Positions 7,991 through 16,619 are shown, counted from the stretch's first letter. The stretch: DNA of 64,000 bases from Paenibacillus sanguinis 2301083 = DSM 16941 (GCF_000374825.1 NZ_KB895381.1:1-64000), one strand, 5' to 3'. The notes: generated by a model from the letters alone, not told the origin. Numbers and translations: made by a program.

Positions 7991-9001
7991 ATGACTCAAC
8001 ACGCTCCGGCAATTCTGCAATCCGCCCCGTTCATCCGACGGTATCCGGGCAATCCGGTGCTGGATGCAACGAAGGTTCCTTACCCCACCGCACTGGTCTT
8101 CAATGCCGGTGTAACGAAATTTAACGGCAAGTATGTGATGATCTTCCGTAATGATTACGGCTCACTGGTGGATCAGACGCTTGAGCCGCACCATACCACG
8201 GATCTCGGCATTGCTTACAGTGACGACGGGCTGAGCTGGACCGCCGGCCCGAAGCCAGTGTTCAAAATGCATGACGAGGAAATTATCCGCGCCTACGACC
8301 CGCGCCTGACCGTGATCGGCGGCCGTTGTTATATGTGTTTTGCCGTGGATACGCACCATGGCATCCGCGGCGGAATTGCCGTTACCGATGATCTGGAACA
8401 CTTCGAGGTGCTCAGCCTGTCTACACCGGACCTGCGCAATATGGTACTGTTTCCCGAGCCCATCGGCGGCAAGTATGTCCGGCTGGAGCGTCCCTTCACG
8501 GTATACAGCCGCGGCGGCCGGGATCGCTTCGATGCCTGGATCTCCGAGTCGCCAGACCTGAGGCATTGGGGCAACTCCAGCCTACTGCTCGCCGTTGAGC
8601 AGGTGCCGTTTGCCAATGACAAGGTCGGCCCGGCCGCACCTCCGGTCCGGACGGATAAGGGCTGGCTGACCACCTTCCATGCGGTGGATGTGGACCCGGC
8701 CAGAGGCAAGCACGGTTGGGAGGACACCTGGAAGAAGCGCTATACCGCCGGAATTATGCTGCTGGATCTGGAGGACCCCCGCAAGGTGATCGGCATGAGC
8801 AGGCAGCCGCTGCTGGCACCGGAGACAGACTATGAGATTGGCGGGGGCTTCCGCAATCATGTGATTTTTCCGGGAGGGATGATTCTGGAGGATGACGGCG
8901 AGGTCAAGATCTATTACGGCTCTGCGGATACGGTGGAGTGTCTGGCAACGGCCCATGTGGACGATCTGCTCCGGCTCTGTCTGGAGCCGGAGCATAGATA
9001 A
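7991..9001 (+). CDS. Glycoside hydrolase family 130 phosphorylase (beta-mannoside type)
   Basis: Cytoplasmic enzyme of 336 residues with no signal peptide. GH130 proteins phosphorolyse beta-1,4- or beta-1,2-mannosides to mannose 1-phosphate. Family features seen are RYPGNPVL near the N-terminus, FNAGVTKFNGKYVMIFRNDYG, the active-site segment YDPRLT and GGFRNHVIFPGGM near the C-terminus, laid out as a five-bladed propeller. ATG 7991 has AAGGAGG just upstream; the frame stays open to 7847 over the permease gene without a ribosome site. It is last in the importer operon, so imported oligosaccharide is probably cleaved here. Which mannoside is used (mannosyl-glucose, mannobiose or beta-1,2) cannot be told. 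Confidence 0.9.
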   Translation: MTQHAPAILQSAPFIRRYPGNPVLDATKVPYPTALVFNAGVTKFNGKYVMIFRNDYGSLVDQTLEPHHTTDLGIAYSDDGLSWTAGPKPVFKMHDEEIIRAYDPRLTVIGGRCYMCFAVDTHHGIRGGIAVTDDLEHFEVLSLSTPDLRNMVLFPEPIGGKYVRLERPFTVYSRGGRDRFDAWISESPDLRHWGNSSLLLAVEQVPFANDKVGPAAPPVRTDKGWLTTFHAVDVDPARGKHGWEDTWKKRYTAGIMLLDLEDPRKVIGMSRQPLLAPETDYEIGGGFRNHVIFPGGMILEDDGEVKIYYGSADTVECLATAHVDDLLRLCLEPEHR

Positions 9002-9146
9002 GATTGGGAGCAGGCTGAGGGCGGAAATGCGGAGTAACAGCGGGGCCATGTGCCTTGATTGGAGCGGAGTACTAGAGCAGCACTGGTGAAATCATTATTC
9101 ACTAATAACAGAGTATTTTCTGAAAATATGAAAGGGGTGTTTATTT

Positions 9147-11105
9147 ATGCTAAAAAAGTTAAGGTTATTAAGTTTGATTGTTTGTATGCTCGCCAGTATT
9201 ATAGCGGTCGTTCCTTTGACAGCAAGTGCGGCGGGTACAATTGTAAGCTATCCATTACCGTCGATCTATACTACGACCAGTCAATACACGGTAACAGCAG
9301 ACTCTACAAATATACCGGTAATCGACACTTCGGAGGTATTTGTAAACTATAATTATTGTAATTTCTCTTTTTCAGGTACGACTACAATCACAATAACAGC
9401 AAGCGAGCCAATCAAAACTTATAATATTTCTCCCAAAGCTTTGGGAATCACTGCAACAAAGAGCGGAAATACACTTACATTTACACTTTCATCACCAGCC
9501 TATCTTATAGTTAAAATCAATAACCTGAAAGATCTGGTTATTGCAGCAGATGCTCTTGAAACTGATGTTCCGGCTTCATCCGGTACAGGGATATACAATG
9601 TTAAAACCGGGTACGGTGCCGACAGTACCGGTGCCGCTATGGCTACAACTGCAATACAAAACGCCATCAATGCGGCTAACGCAGCAGGTGGCGGTATCGT
9701 ATACGTTCCAGCCGGAGTTTACAAGAGCGGAAACCTTGTTCTAAAAAGCAATGTTTCGGTTTATCTGGAGGGTGGTTCTGTTATAAGGGGTTCAGGAAAT
9801 CCAAGCGATTACACTACCCATTTTCATAAGAATTCTCTGAATAAGGATGGAACATGGTTTATTTATACCGAAACAAATGCAAACAATATTAAGATATACG
9901 GCAGGGGGACTATTGACGGCAATGGCCATTATATGAGAAATACAAACAATTATTTGAACAATATTCTTGTACCCTTGCAGTGCAGCAACTTTACGGTTGA
10001 CGGCATAACCATAAGAGACAGCGGTGGCTGGGCTACAATCGTTACAAGATCTAATAACGTAACATTCCAGAATACAAAGCACTTCAACAACAATGAACTT
10101 GATTATGAAAATGATGCAATAGACATTCAAGAGAGCCAGAATGTACTTATAAAGCACACGGTAGCCGTATCGGAGGATGACACCTACTCATTTAAGACAT
10201 GGGATGTAGCAACTACGGATATAGCTGCAAACTGGCCGGGAAGTCCTGAAAAACAGTCAAATGTAGTTGTGGATGATGCTTTGGCTTGGAGCAGATGTGG
10301 AGCATTCAAGGTTGGAGATGGAGTGAAGCAGCTTCAGGATGGCATAGTTGTTAAAAACTCTTATGTATACAGATGCTGGCGCGCTTTAGCGGTAGGTCAT
10401 CTTTATGGGACTCCAGCAGCACAAAACATCATATTTGACAATATAGATGTAGAAGGCTTCTGGCCAAGGTCCGGTGTTCACTCCAGATGGTTTGATCTTT
10501 CTGCAAAAAGTGGTCCGATCAAAAATGTGGTCTATAATAATATCAATTTACGCGCTTTAGGTGAAGTTTCCATAATGAAGGGTTGGAGTGACACATCTAC
10601 TGTCTCCGGAGTTACAATAAACAATGTTCGCGTTGGTGGAGTTCCGGCAGCTACACTCGCAGAATTGAAAATAACAGATACGAACAGCTATGCTGCAGCT
10701 CCCAAATTCAACACATTGAAATTTGAAGCGGAAGGCTATAACCTTAGCTCAGGTGTTATACACTATGAGGCAAGCACGGATGGTGGGCTGGATGTTGGCG
10801 GAGGCAGTAATGGCGACTATATCGCATTTAAAAATGTAGACTTTGGCAGTACAGCTAAAACAAGTATTGATTTGAAGGTTGCATCCGCTAATTCCGGCGG
10901 AAGAATCGAATTCCACTTGGACAGTCCTACAGGCACTATGCTGGGTTATTGGGCGGCAGAAAGCACAGGCGGATGGCAGAAATGGTCAGTCAAAAATATC
11001 CCGCTTAATGCCGGGACAGCTGTAGGAACCCATACGGTCTATGTTACTTTTGTTAAGTCAGATTCAACCACAGTTGCAAATTTAACTTGGTTCCAGTTTA
11101 AATAG
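9147..11105 (+). CDS. Secreted right-handed beta-helix glycosidase (GH28/GH49-like) with C-terminal CBM6-type module
   Basis: Exported protein of 652 residues. Signal peptide at about 1-28 (ending PLTASAAG), a beta-sandwich-like N-terminal region (about 30-150), a pectin-lyase-fold core (about 150-510) starting GYGADSTGAAMATTAIQNAI, and a C-terminal carbohydrate-binding module (about 525-652; KFEAEGYN to LTWFQFK). Candidate catalytic Asp residues lie in YENDAIDIQES and SEDDTYSFK, matching the D...DD layout of GH28 and GH49. The target polymer is unsettled: polygalacturonan or dextran-type glucan are options. The gene is AT-rich beside its GC-rich neighbours, suggesting transfer. A good AAAGGGG site precedes ATG 9147. 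Confidence 0.8.
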   Translation: MLKKLRLLSLIVCMLASIIAVVPLTASAAGTIVSYPLPSIYTTTSQYTVTADSTNIPVIDTSEVFVNYNYCNFSFSGTTTITITASEPIKTYNISPKALGITATKSGNTLTFTLSSPAYLIVKINNLKDLVIAADALETDVPASSGTGIYNVKTGYGADSTGAAMATTAIQNAINAANAAGGGIVYVPAGVYKSGNLVLKSNVSVYLEGGSVIRGSGNPSDYTTHFHKNSLNKDGTWFIYTETNANNIKIYGRGTIDGNGHYMRNTNNYLNNILVPLQCSNFTVDGITIRDSGGWATIVTRSNNVTFQNTKHFNNNELDYENDAIDIQESQNVLIKHTVAVSEDDTYSFKTWDVATTDIAANWPGSPEKQSNVVVDDALAWSRCGAFKVGDGVKQLQDGIVVKNSYVYRCWRALAVGHLYGTPAAQNIIFDNIDVEGFWPRSGVHSRWFDLSAKSGPIKNVVYNNINLRALGEVSIMKGWSDTSTVSGVTINNVRVGGVPAATLAELKITDTNSYAAAPKFNTLKFEAEGYNLSSGVIHYEASTDGGLDVGGGSNGDYIAFKNVDFGSTAKTSIDLKVASANSGGRIEFHLDSPTGTMLGYWAAESTGGWQKWSVKNIPLNAGTAVGTHTVYVTFVKSDSTTVANLTWFQFK

Positions 11106-11213
11106 AATGGAAAATGTTTAATTTAATTGCAATAAGATGGATAAAGGGCTGTATCAAATGATGCCTCTTCATTCAGCTAAAGTTTTTTTCTACGATTGAC
11201 CAACTAACACAAG

Positions 11214-11254
11214 AAAACAGCAAGTCTCCTAAGTGAAATAGGGACTTGCTGTTT
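11214..11254. terminator. Hairpin terminator between convergent genes
   Basis: AAACAGCAAGTC and GACTTGCTGTTT form a perfect 12-bp stem. The minus-strand side ends in TTTTCTT. It lies between the convergent glycosidase and CynX-type transporter genes and could serve both. Confidence 0.6.
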
Positions 11255-11363
11255 GAGGTTTCAATTAATTCTTAGGTTGTAGAATCTAAGCGATGAACTA
11301 CCATGATCTAGGCTGTTTGCACGACGGTTCCATTTCGTCATACGTACTTAACAATAACTGGAA

Positions 11364-12605
11364 TTACTTTCCAGAACCAACAAATTGATTTCTAGCCGCA
11401 CCTAGACCAACGATACCGAGTAGAGCTGAAGCGCCAACCAATATCAGGAGTGGAGCGCTCCAACTATGACTGGCATCATGCAAGTATCCAATCAGAGCTG
11501 GTCCAATTGCTGCTAATAGATATCCAATCGATTGGGCCATGCCCGATAATTCAGCCGCCTGATGGGCACTTTGGGTACGCAAGCCGAAGAACATCATGGA
11601 TAAGCCAAAGGCAAAGCCTGATCCAATCCCCAGAATAATAACCCAAACCAGAACCAGATGGATGCTGCTATAAAGAAGGCCAAGTGTTCCGATCAAAAGT
11701 AGAATTGTTGTAATAACCACTAACCACCGTTGGCTAGACATGCGACCCGCCATAACTGGAACGATAAATGCAAAGGGGAGCGAAGCCATAATCAGAACCG
11801 AGAGAAACCAGCCGGATTGACTTGAACTGATGCCTTGATCTTTTAGTATTTCAGGCAGCCATGCCACCAGCACATAAAAAATGGCCGATTGTATTCCCAT
11901 AAAAAGAGTCACTTGCCAAGCTAATGGAGAGCGCCATATATTGACCTGATGGTTGTTACCTAGGCGGTTGGCAACAGCGGCTGGGTTCGCTGGAGCCTTG
12001 AGTTGCGGTATCCAAAAGAGAATGGAGATGACGCTAAGTATCCCCCATACTCCCAAGGCCCCTTGCCAGTTCAAGCCTGCCCCCACAGCTAAGGGAACAC
12101 TAATACCGGAAGCAATCGCCCCGCATAAATTCATGGAAACAGAATAAACCCCTGTCATAGTACCCATTTGTTGTGGAAATTCCCGTTTAATCAGGCTAGG
12201 TAGTAATACATTACATATAGTAATAGCAAACCCGAGAACTGCTGTTCCAACATACAAGGTAACTGCTCCGGATAACGAGCGAACAGCAATACCAATGAAC
12301 AAAAAAATAAGGGAAATCAGGATAATACGTTCTACGCCATATTTACGTCCCAATTTTGGTACAAATGGTGATAACAATGCAAATGCAATTAGTGGAACTG
12401 TGGTAATCAAGCCTGCTAAGGTATTTGAAATATGCACGTTCTCGCGAATAAGACTGACTAATGGTCCCACCGATGTGAGGGGAGCACGCAAATTCGCTGC
12501 GATAAAAATAATTCCTACGATCAAGAACCAGAGTGTCGCTTGCTTGCGAATGCCGGTACTGGATATGCCATCCTGGTTTTCCAACAATTGTTCTGGTGAA
12601 TTCAT
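11364..12605 (-). CDS. MFS transporter, CynX/NimT family
   Basis: A 413-residue membrane transporter with 12 predicted helices. The N-terminal segment FIAANLRAPLTSVGPLVSLI is characteristic of the CynX/NimT group (cyanate or 2-nitroimidazole transporter relatives, including B. subtilis YycB). The substrate is not predictable. AGGAGG sits before ATG 12605. A GntR-type regulator is encoded 178 bases upstream on the same strand and shares a sequence motif with this promoter. Confidence 0.88.
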   Translation of the reverse strand: MNSPEQLLENQDGISSTGIRKQATLWFLIVGIIFIAANLRAPLTSVGPLVSLIRENVHISNTLAGLITTVPLIAFALLSPFVPKLGRKYGVERIILISLIFLFIGIAVRSLSGAVTLYVGTAVLGFAITICNVLLPSLIKREFPQQMGTMTGVYSVSMNLCGAIASGISVPLAVGAGLNWQGALGVWGILSVISILFWIPQLKAPANPAAVANRLGNNHQVNIWRSPLAWQVTLFMGIQSAIFYVLVAWLPEILKDQGISSSQSGWFLSVLIMASLPFAFIVPVMAGRMSSQRWLVVITTILLLIGTLGLLYSSIHLVLVWVIILGIGSGFAFGLSMMFFGLRTQSAHQAAELSGMAQSIGYLLAAIGPALIGYLHDASHSWSAPLLILVGASALLGIVGLGAARNQFVGSGK

Positions 12606-12680
12606 ATGGGATCCTCCTACGTTTTAAGTTAATAATCATCAATTTCATCCCTGTGGAGGAAGTACCCTTAAGAAGGGGGC

Positions 12681-12698
12681 ATTATATGGTCGGTAGTA
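12681..12698 (-). promoter_or_regulatory. Probable promoter and regulator motif upstream of the CynX-type gene
   Basis: On the minus strand ACTACCGACCATATAATG places a TATAAT next to TACTACCGA. The same TACTACCGA sits right beside the TATAAT of the GntR gene (13495-13509). A shared motif at both -10 boxes suggests a GntR operator; this is inference. Confidence 0.4.
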
Positions 12699-12783
12699 GA
12701 AAAAAATAACGTCACAGTATGTTGATAGGCTCAAAACCTGATATTCATGGGATTAGTCGTATCCGTACATTTGAATGCTTGAT

Positions 12784-13464
12784 TTAGCACAGTTTAGTAT
12801 GAGCCTTTTCAATGTATAAACGAACAGCCACCTCAGCTTGGTGACAATCCTGATTGGCAATGGCTTGATAAAGCAAATCATGAGAGTCGAGATAAAAAGC
12901 CGTATTTTTGAAGTCCTTCGTTTCCAAAACCATGTTTTGCAGTGCCTCGGAAATGTGATTGAACAAATTAGCCATCAATTGGTTATGTGAAGCAGCAATC
13001 ACCATTTTGTGAAACTCGACATCCCAGTGAGCATAAGCTTTGAGATCATGCTGGCCTGCTGCTTGTCTGCACTGGTCCAAGCATGTTCGAATCGCCTCCA
13101 AATCTTCCTCGCTTCTCCTAAGCGTAGCCAGGACAGCAGCCTCTCTTTCCAATGCATATCGGACCTCCAGGCTCTCAAGCTTATCGGTATGCTGAATCAC
13201 TTTTTTAATCACTGACCCCAAAACACTTGAGGAGCAGACATAGGTCCCGTCCCCTTGTCTGGTCTTCAGCAGACCCGCATACGTTAAAGCCCGAATAGCT
13301 TCCCTCAAGGTATTACGGCTGACTTTAAGCTGTTCCATTAGTTCAGGCTCTGGAGGAATACGCATCCCAACTTGCCATTCGCCATTTTCGATCTTCCCCT
13401 GGATCTGGTAGGCGACCTGTTCAACCAAAGTTAAACGTTGAGTCTGAGATAACAACAGCATCAT
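12784..13464 (-). CDS. GntR/FadR-family transcriptional regulator
   Basis: A 226-residue regulator. The N-terminal winged helix-turn-helix (IENGEWQVGMRIPPEPELMEQL with SRNTLREAIRALTYAGLL) is followed by an all-helical FCD domain (LEREAAVLATLRRSEEDLEAI, HWDVEFHKMVIAASHN with the metal-site His residues), as in the FadR subgroup. Two ATG codons are adjacent; AAAGGA is only one base before the first, so the second (13461) may be used. It probably controls the CynX-type transporter and itself. Its last 56 bases are also present as an orphan fragment at 29818-29873. Confidence 0.88.
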   Translation of the reverse strand: MMLLLSQTQRLTLVEQVAYQIQGKIENGEWQVGMRIPPEPELMEQLKVSRNTLREAIRALTYAGLLKTRQGDGTYVCSSSVLGSVIKKVIQHTDKLESLEVRYALEREAAVLATLRRSEEDLEAIRTCLDQCRQAAGQHDLKAYAHWDVEFHKMVIAASHNQLMANLFNHISEALQNMVLETKDFKNTAFYLDSHDLLYQAIANQDCHQAEVAVRLYIEKAHTKLC

Positions 13465-13494
13465 TCCTTTATTAAACGTAGGATGTTTGGTATT

Positions 13495-13509
13495 TCGGTA
13501 GTATTATAT
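13495..13509 (-). promoter_or_regulatory. -10 region of the GntR gene with TACTACCGA motif
   Basis: The minus strand reads TATAATACTACCGA. TATAAT is a perfect -10, and TACTACCGA is repeated at the -10 of the CynX-type gene. This suggests autoregulation together with control of the transporter. Confidence 0.4.
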
Positions 13510-13539
13510 CAGATTAACTTTGACTTGAAAAGATGAAAA

Positions 13540-13554
13540 TGATAATTATTATCA
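13540..13554. promoter_or_regulatory. Perfect 7-1-7 Fur box
   Basis: TGATAATTATTATCA matches the Bacillus Fur consensus TGATAATNATTATCA at every position. It lies upstream of the GntR -10 box on the minus strand and just downstream of a short broken minus-strand frame. No iron-transport gene is adjacent, so the true target may be the GntR gene or a gene that has been lost. Confidence 0.65.
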
Positions 13555-13572
13555 TTGATTTTTTCAGAAAAA

Positions 13573-13719
13573 TCAATTGGAAAAGACAATGGTACAGTGT
13601 AGAGGTACTAGCATTGGCCGGCGGGCATCCATAGTCTCCGTGGCGAAACCATGCTGGATGTACTGCCAGGTCGTTAACATCCAGATTGCTCTATCCGATA
13701 ATGAGAGTTTGTTGCTCAT
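13573..13719 (-). pseudogene. Short truncated reading frame of unknown function
   Basis: A 48-residue frame (MSNKLSLSDRAIWMLTTWQY...) follows a consensus AGGAGGGTACTA ribosome site, then ends abruptly beside the Fur box. The strong start signal with no family-length product suggests the 5-prime end of a longer gene cut off by rearrangement. Function not recognised. Confidence 0.35.
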
Positions 13720-13816
13720 TAGTACCCTCCTGTTTCTGTATCGTTTTGGAACAAAGTAGGCATCCTGTCCGATGCTTGTTGTTGCAGCTCCGGCAGAAGA
13801 GCTGTCATGCGAAATA

Positions 13817-14454
13817 AAAAGCCTGCATGACGAAATCTCTAATGAGGTCATTGCCAGCAAGATCATGGAGCGATTGGGGATACCACATGTTCCTTACACG
13901 TTGATGGAGCAGGAAGATTACCCTTATAGCGTGTGTGAAAATTTCATTACTCCTCAGACAGAACTTATTACTGCTTGGTATGTGATGCATACTAGGCAAA
14001 AGCCGAACCAGCTTTCGGTGTATCAGCATTACGTGAACTGCTGTGAAGCGCTGGGCATTACCGGCATTGTGGAGGCCCTTGACCAGATGATAGTGGTTCA
14101 TCACTCTGGTTTTCCAAGCCGCTTGGTCTGATTCGCGCAGATGGCAAGCTGACTTGCAAGCCATTCAAGCCTGATCACAACGAACAAATCAAGCTGGTGA
14201 CCTCCTTCGATTGGCTAGACCTATCTCGACTAGACGGAATTGAAGATGAGGTGCGGACTATTTTTCGTGGTTCGCTCTTTGTTGACGAGGCCCGTTGTCA
14301 TGCGATTTGTCAGGCTCTGCGTGGGCGCATTGAACGTTTACGGGAAATTATGCATAGTCGTGAACCGCAGGTGTGGGTGGACGATCACAGCACCGATGTG
14401 CAAGAGAATATTGCGTACAGTGGTTTGCAGGAAGAAGACGAATGGGAAAGATAA
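13817..14454 (+). pseudogene. HipA-like kinase gene, damaged copy A
   Basis: Nearly identical to the intact gene at 29967-31223 but carrying two deletions. The first joins the 5-prime flank (GCCTGCATGACGAAATCTCT, 13825-13844) directly to codon 185 or so (AATGAGGTCATTGCC), losing promoter, start and N-terminal half. The second, at 14096, removes 106 bases corresponding to 30761-30866, exactly the catalytic loop and metal-binding DxG segment, and shifts the frame. The C-terminal third (FDWLDLS to EEDEWER) is intact at 14197-14454 but in another frame. The flank and downstream hairpin match those of the intact copy, so whole units were duplicated before decay. Confidence 0.85.
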
Positions 14455-14487
14455 GATAGACGGTTTGATGTTCAGTTCTAACTATAA

Positions 14488-14518
14488 CGTCTCTACGAAG
14501 ATTGAAATCGTAGAGGCG
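14488..14518 (+). terminator. Hairpin downstream of HipA copy A
   Basis: CGTCTCTACGA/TCGTAGAGGCG stem, the same as the terminator after the intact copy, but the T run is degraded to TCTTGTTG. Confidence 0.5.
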
Positions 14519-14548
14519 TCTTGTTGTTCTGCAAGTTCGCTATTATCG

Positions 14549-14758
14549 CTAGCGATAGTAAAACAAGATCAGTTCCTTCATCTGCCAAATGCTTTCGGCA
14601 AGAATATAAAAGATGACCACATTCCGAGCCCGTTTTTTGTATTTACTGGCATCCTCATCTGCACCAGACAAACGAATCATGGTGTAGATGAAGCGGAAGA
14701 TACAGCCTACCCGAATGAGGAGAACAACAGCTTGGGCTAATTCCTCTAGGGTAACCAT
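14549..14758 (-). CDS. Small membrane protein of a conjugative element
   Basis: A 69-residue protein beginning MVTLEELAQAVVLLIRVGCIFRF with one clear membrane helix and a basic segment (KYKKRARN), preceded by GGGAGG. It starts immediately after the TrbL-like fragment on the same strand. Small membrane proteins occupy this position in conjugation modules of Gram-positive integrative elements. The exact family is not recognised, and the rest of the element is missing. Confidence 0.5.
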   Translation of the reverse strand: MVTLEELAQAVVLLIRVGCIFRFIYTMIRLSGADEDASKYKKRARNVVIFYILAESIWQMKELILFYYR

Positions 14759-14759
14759 G

Positions 14760-15178
14760 TTAGCCTCCCTTGCTCAGCTTTCGAGCCATGCCGATCAGTT
14801 TGACGCTCTGATAGACGTTGTTCACTACATCGCCTCCACCGCCCGTTGTAATCAGGAAGTCGGACAGGAATCGTGGCGTGCGAATGGTTAGCATCATGCA
14901 AGCCATGCCCCAAAATACATGGCTTTGCAGCATTAGACCAACACCTAGCTTAGCTAAAGCGATTTGAATGACGACAGCCAACATGGATTGGGTGAATTTT
15001 TGAGCATAGGCACGGAATACACCTTTATCGTTGTCCAATAGTCCCGCGCAAGCTAAGGGAACACCAACTCGGAGTATGAACATCTCTAGCCCCCGCATCA
15101 AAAACTGGAAATAGAGTATAAAGAAGCAGACAATGAAAATCAGACCGAGCACGGCCGTAACCAACCCGGCTGATTCCA
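14760..15178 (-). pseudogene. Conjugal transfer protein TrbL-like, N-terminally truncated
   Basis: About 139 residues corresponding to the C-terminal half of a polytopic TrbL-like mating-channel protein. It has several hydrophobic helices, the segment RVGVPLACAGLLDNDKGVF, and a C-terminus FLSDFLITTGGGGDVVNNVY. The frame runs back from the TTG at 15164 to an in-frame stop near 15187, with no ribosome site, so the N-terminus is lost. With the small gene downstream it is a fragment of an integrative conjugative element. Being truncated, it should be inactive. Confidence 0.6.
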
Positions 15179-15187
15179 GCGCTTCGA

Positions 15188-15409
15188 TTCATGACGAATA
15201 TTCAAAGGACAAATATCAAAAGTAAGTATACAAGGGCAAGGGATTAATGATAATTCCCGCTTGTAGAGGACTTGATTTTTAACTTGGCGATTTAATTATA
15301 TTAAATGATGATAAAATAGCTTTATATAACTATCTTTGATGATAAAATTATAAAAAAAGATAGATTTTATTATCAACAGGAATATAAAGAACTAGAGAGG
15401 ATGTTTGTT
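15188..15409. other. AT-rich intergenic stretch
   Basis: Contains the breakpoint of the conjugative fragment and a run of TTAAATGATGATAAAATAG / TTGATGATAAAATTAT near-repeats (15300-15350). These may be an operator or promoter region for the DUF1349 gene. No gene is seen. Confidence 0.35.
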
Positions 15410-16015
15410 ATGAAAATTCTGAATTTTAGTGGTTTTAAATGGCTTAATGAAAGCAACATGAGATTTGATGGTGAAAAAATAGTGATGTATGCGCCTGCGA
15501 AAAGCGATTTTTTTTGTAGTGATGGAGTAGCTTCGGAGGGAGGGATTATACCTGAATCATTGGATAATGCACCATTTTTCTATACCGATGTTACAGGCGA
15601 TTTTGTAATGCGTGTTAAGGTACAGCATGATTTCAAAGACATTTATGATTCCGCGTCGGTTATGGTAATGAAGGATAAGAAGATTTGGGGAAAACTGTGT
15701 TTTGAATATACTGATTTCAGAACGCGTGCTGTAGTTAGTGTAGTAACAAATCAAATATCCGACGATGCTAATGGAGTAAATATAGAAGAAGATTCTATAT
15801 GGCTGCAAATTGCTAGAGTGGGTAACTCGTTTGCCTTTCATTATTCTTTAGATGGTAACAGTTTTTACATGGCAAGATTTTTCAACCTTCCTGTTGATGA
15901 AACGGTAATGGTAGGACTTCTTCCCCAAGCTCCTACTGGAGAAGGGGGAGAGAGAATTTACTCGGATTTTTCCTTAGAATATAAAACTGTAAAAAATATT
16001 AGAGTTGGTGATTGA
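15410..16015 (+). CDS. DUF1349 domain protein (concanavalin-like fold)
   Basis: A 201-residue cytoplasmic protein of the DUF1349 family: F..VTGDFVMRVKV, YDSASVMVMKDKKIWGKLCFEY, VSVVTN, WLQIARVGNSFAFHYSLDGNSFYMARFF. The fold resembles lectin or glucanase beta-sandwiches; function is unknown. ATG 15410 sits 9 bases after AGAGAGG; the upstream ATG at 15401 is too close to it. It stands alone between a conjugative-element fragment and an Rrf2 gene and is AT-rich, so it may be an acquired cargo gene. Confidence 0.8.
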   Translation: MKILNFSGFKWLNESNMRFDGEKIVMYAPAKSDFFCSDGVASEGGIIPESLDNAPFFYTDVTGDFVMRVKVQHDFKDIYDSASVMVMKDKKIWGKLCFEYTDFRTRAVVSVVTNQISDDANGVNIEEDSIWLQIARVGNSFAFHYSLDGNSFYMARFFNLPVDETVMVGLLPQAPTGEGGERIYSDFSLEYKTVKNIRVGD

Positions 16016-16118
16016 ACACTCGATAGTGCTTGGTCTGAGTCTATAAGTTAAGAGTGAGGTTTTTAGTTGGTTGGACACAGTGGTTGATAAACAGACACAA
16101 CAGACTGCATTCGCTCAT

Positions 16119-16151
16119 TTGACTTCAAATATCGTTGTAACTATAATGGTT
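16119..16151 (+). promoter_or_regulatory. Promoter of the Rrf2 gene with likely autoregulatory operator
   Basis: TTGACT (16119-16124), a 17-nt spacer and TATAAT (16142-16147). AACTATAATGGTT at 16139-16151 covers the -10 and is repeated as AACTATGATGGTT at 16767-16779 before the MFS gene. It is an imperfect palindrome (AAC-TAT/ATG-GTT). Confidence 0.6.
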
Positions 16152-16172
16152 TTATTGAAAGGGGGGAGACCT

Positions 16173-16619
16173 ATGGCTGTCGTAAGTCGGTATACGATAG
16201 CACTTCACAGTTTATCGTGGATTGCGATGATGACGAAAGAGAAAGACGAGTTTGTGGCTTCAAATCGAATTGCTGCCAGCGTGAATACCAGCCCTGTTTT
16301 CATCCGTCGAATATTGGGACAGCTTCGCAAAGCTCGCCTGGTCATCGTACAGCATGGAGGAACCGATACTGGCTGGAAACTCGCAAAAGATCCGGATACC
16401 ATCTCACTGCTGGATGTATATGAAGCGATTGTGCAAAAGCCACTGTTCGAACTCCATCATACCCCGCCTAATCCAAAATGCTTGATTGGCATCGGAATTC
16501 AGCCGGCATTAAGCCGTATTTACAGTCAGTCTGAAGATTCAATGAAGCAACAGCTGGCTCAAGTGACCATTTCCGATCTGTTACAAGAAACGCTCGCTCA
16601 GAGCAATGTAAAACAGTAG
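16173..16619 (+). CDS. Rrf2-family transcriptional regulator
   Basis: A 148-residue winged-helix repressor: SRYTIALHSLSWIAMM, then RIAASVNTSPVFIRRILGQL recognition region, and LVIVQHGGTDTGWKLAKDPDTISLLDVYEAI wing. It resembles the YwnA type. The three-Cys cluster of IscR/NsrR is absent (a single Cys in NPKCLIG), so it is not an Fe-S sensor of that type. GGGGGGAG precedes ATG 16173. It likely represses itself and the MFS gene downstream, which share an operator motif, and may respond to a drug or thiol-reactive compound. Confidence 0.88.
   Translation: MAVVSRYTIALHSLSWIAMMTKEKDEFVASNRIAASVNTSPVFIRRILGQLRKARLVIVQHGGTDTGWKLAKDPDTISLLDVYEAIVQKPLFELHHTPPNPKCLIGIGIQPALSRIYSQSEDSMKQQLAQVTISDLLQETLAQSNVKQ

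Noticed and set aside
9059..9352. 97-codon plus-strand frame at the start of the beta-helix gene
   Set aside because: Overlaps the signal peptide region in another frame and lacks a ribosome site.
14240..14740. 166-codon plus-strand frame
   Set aside because: Out-of-frame reading through HipA copy A and antisense to the conjugative fragment; no coherent protein.
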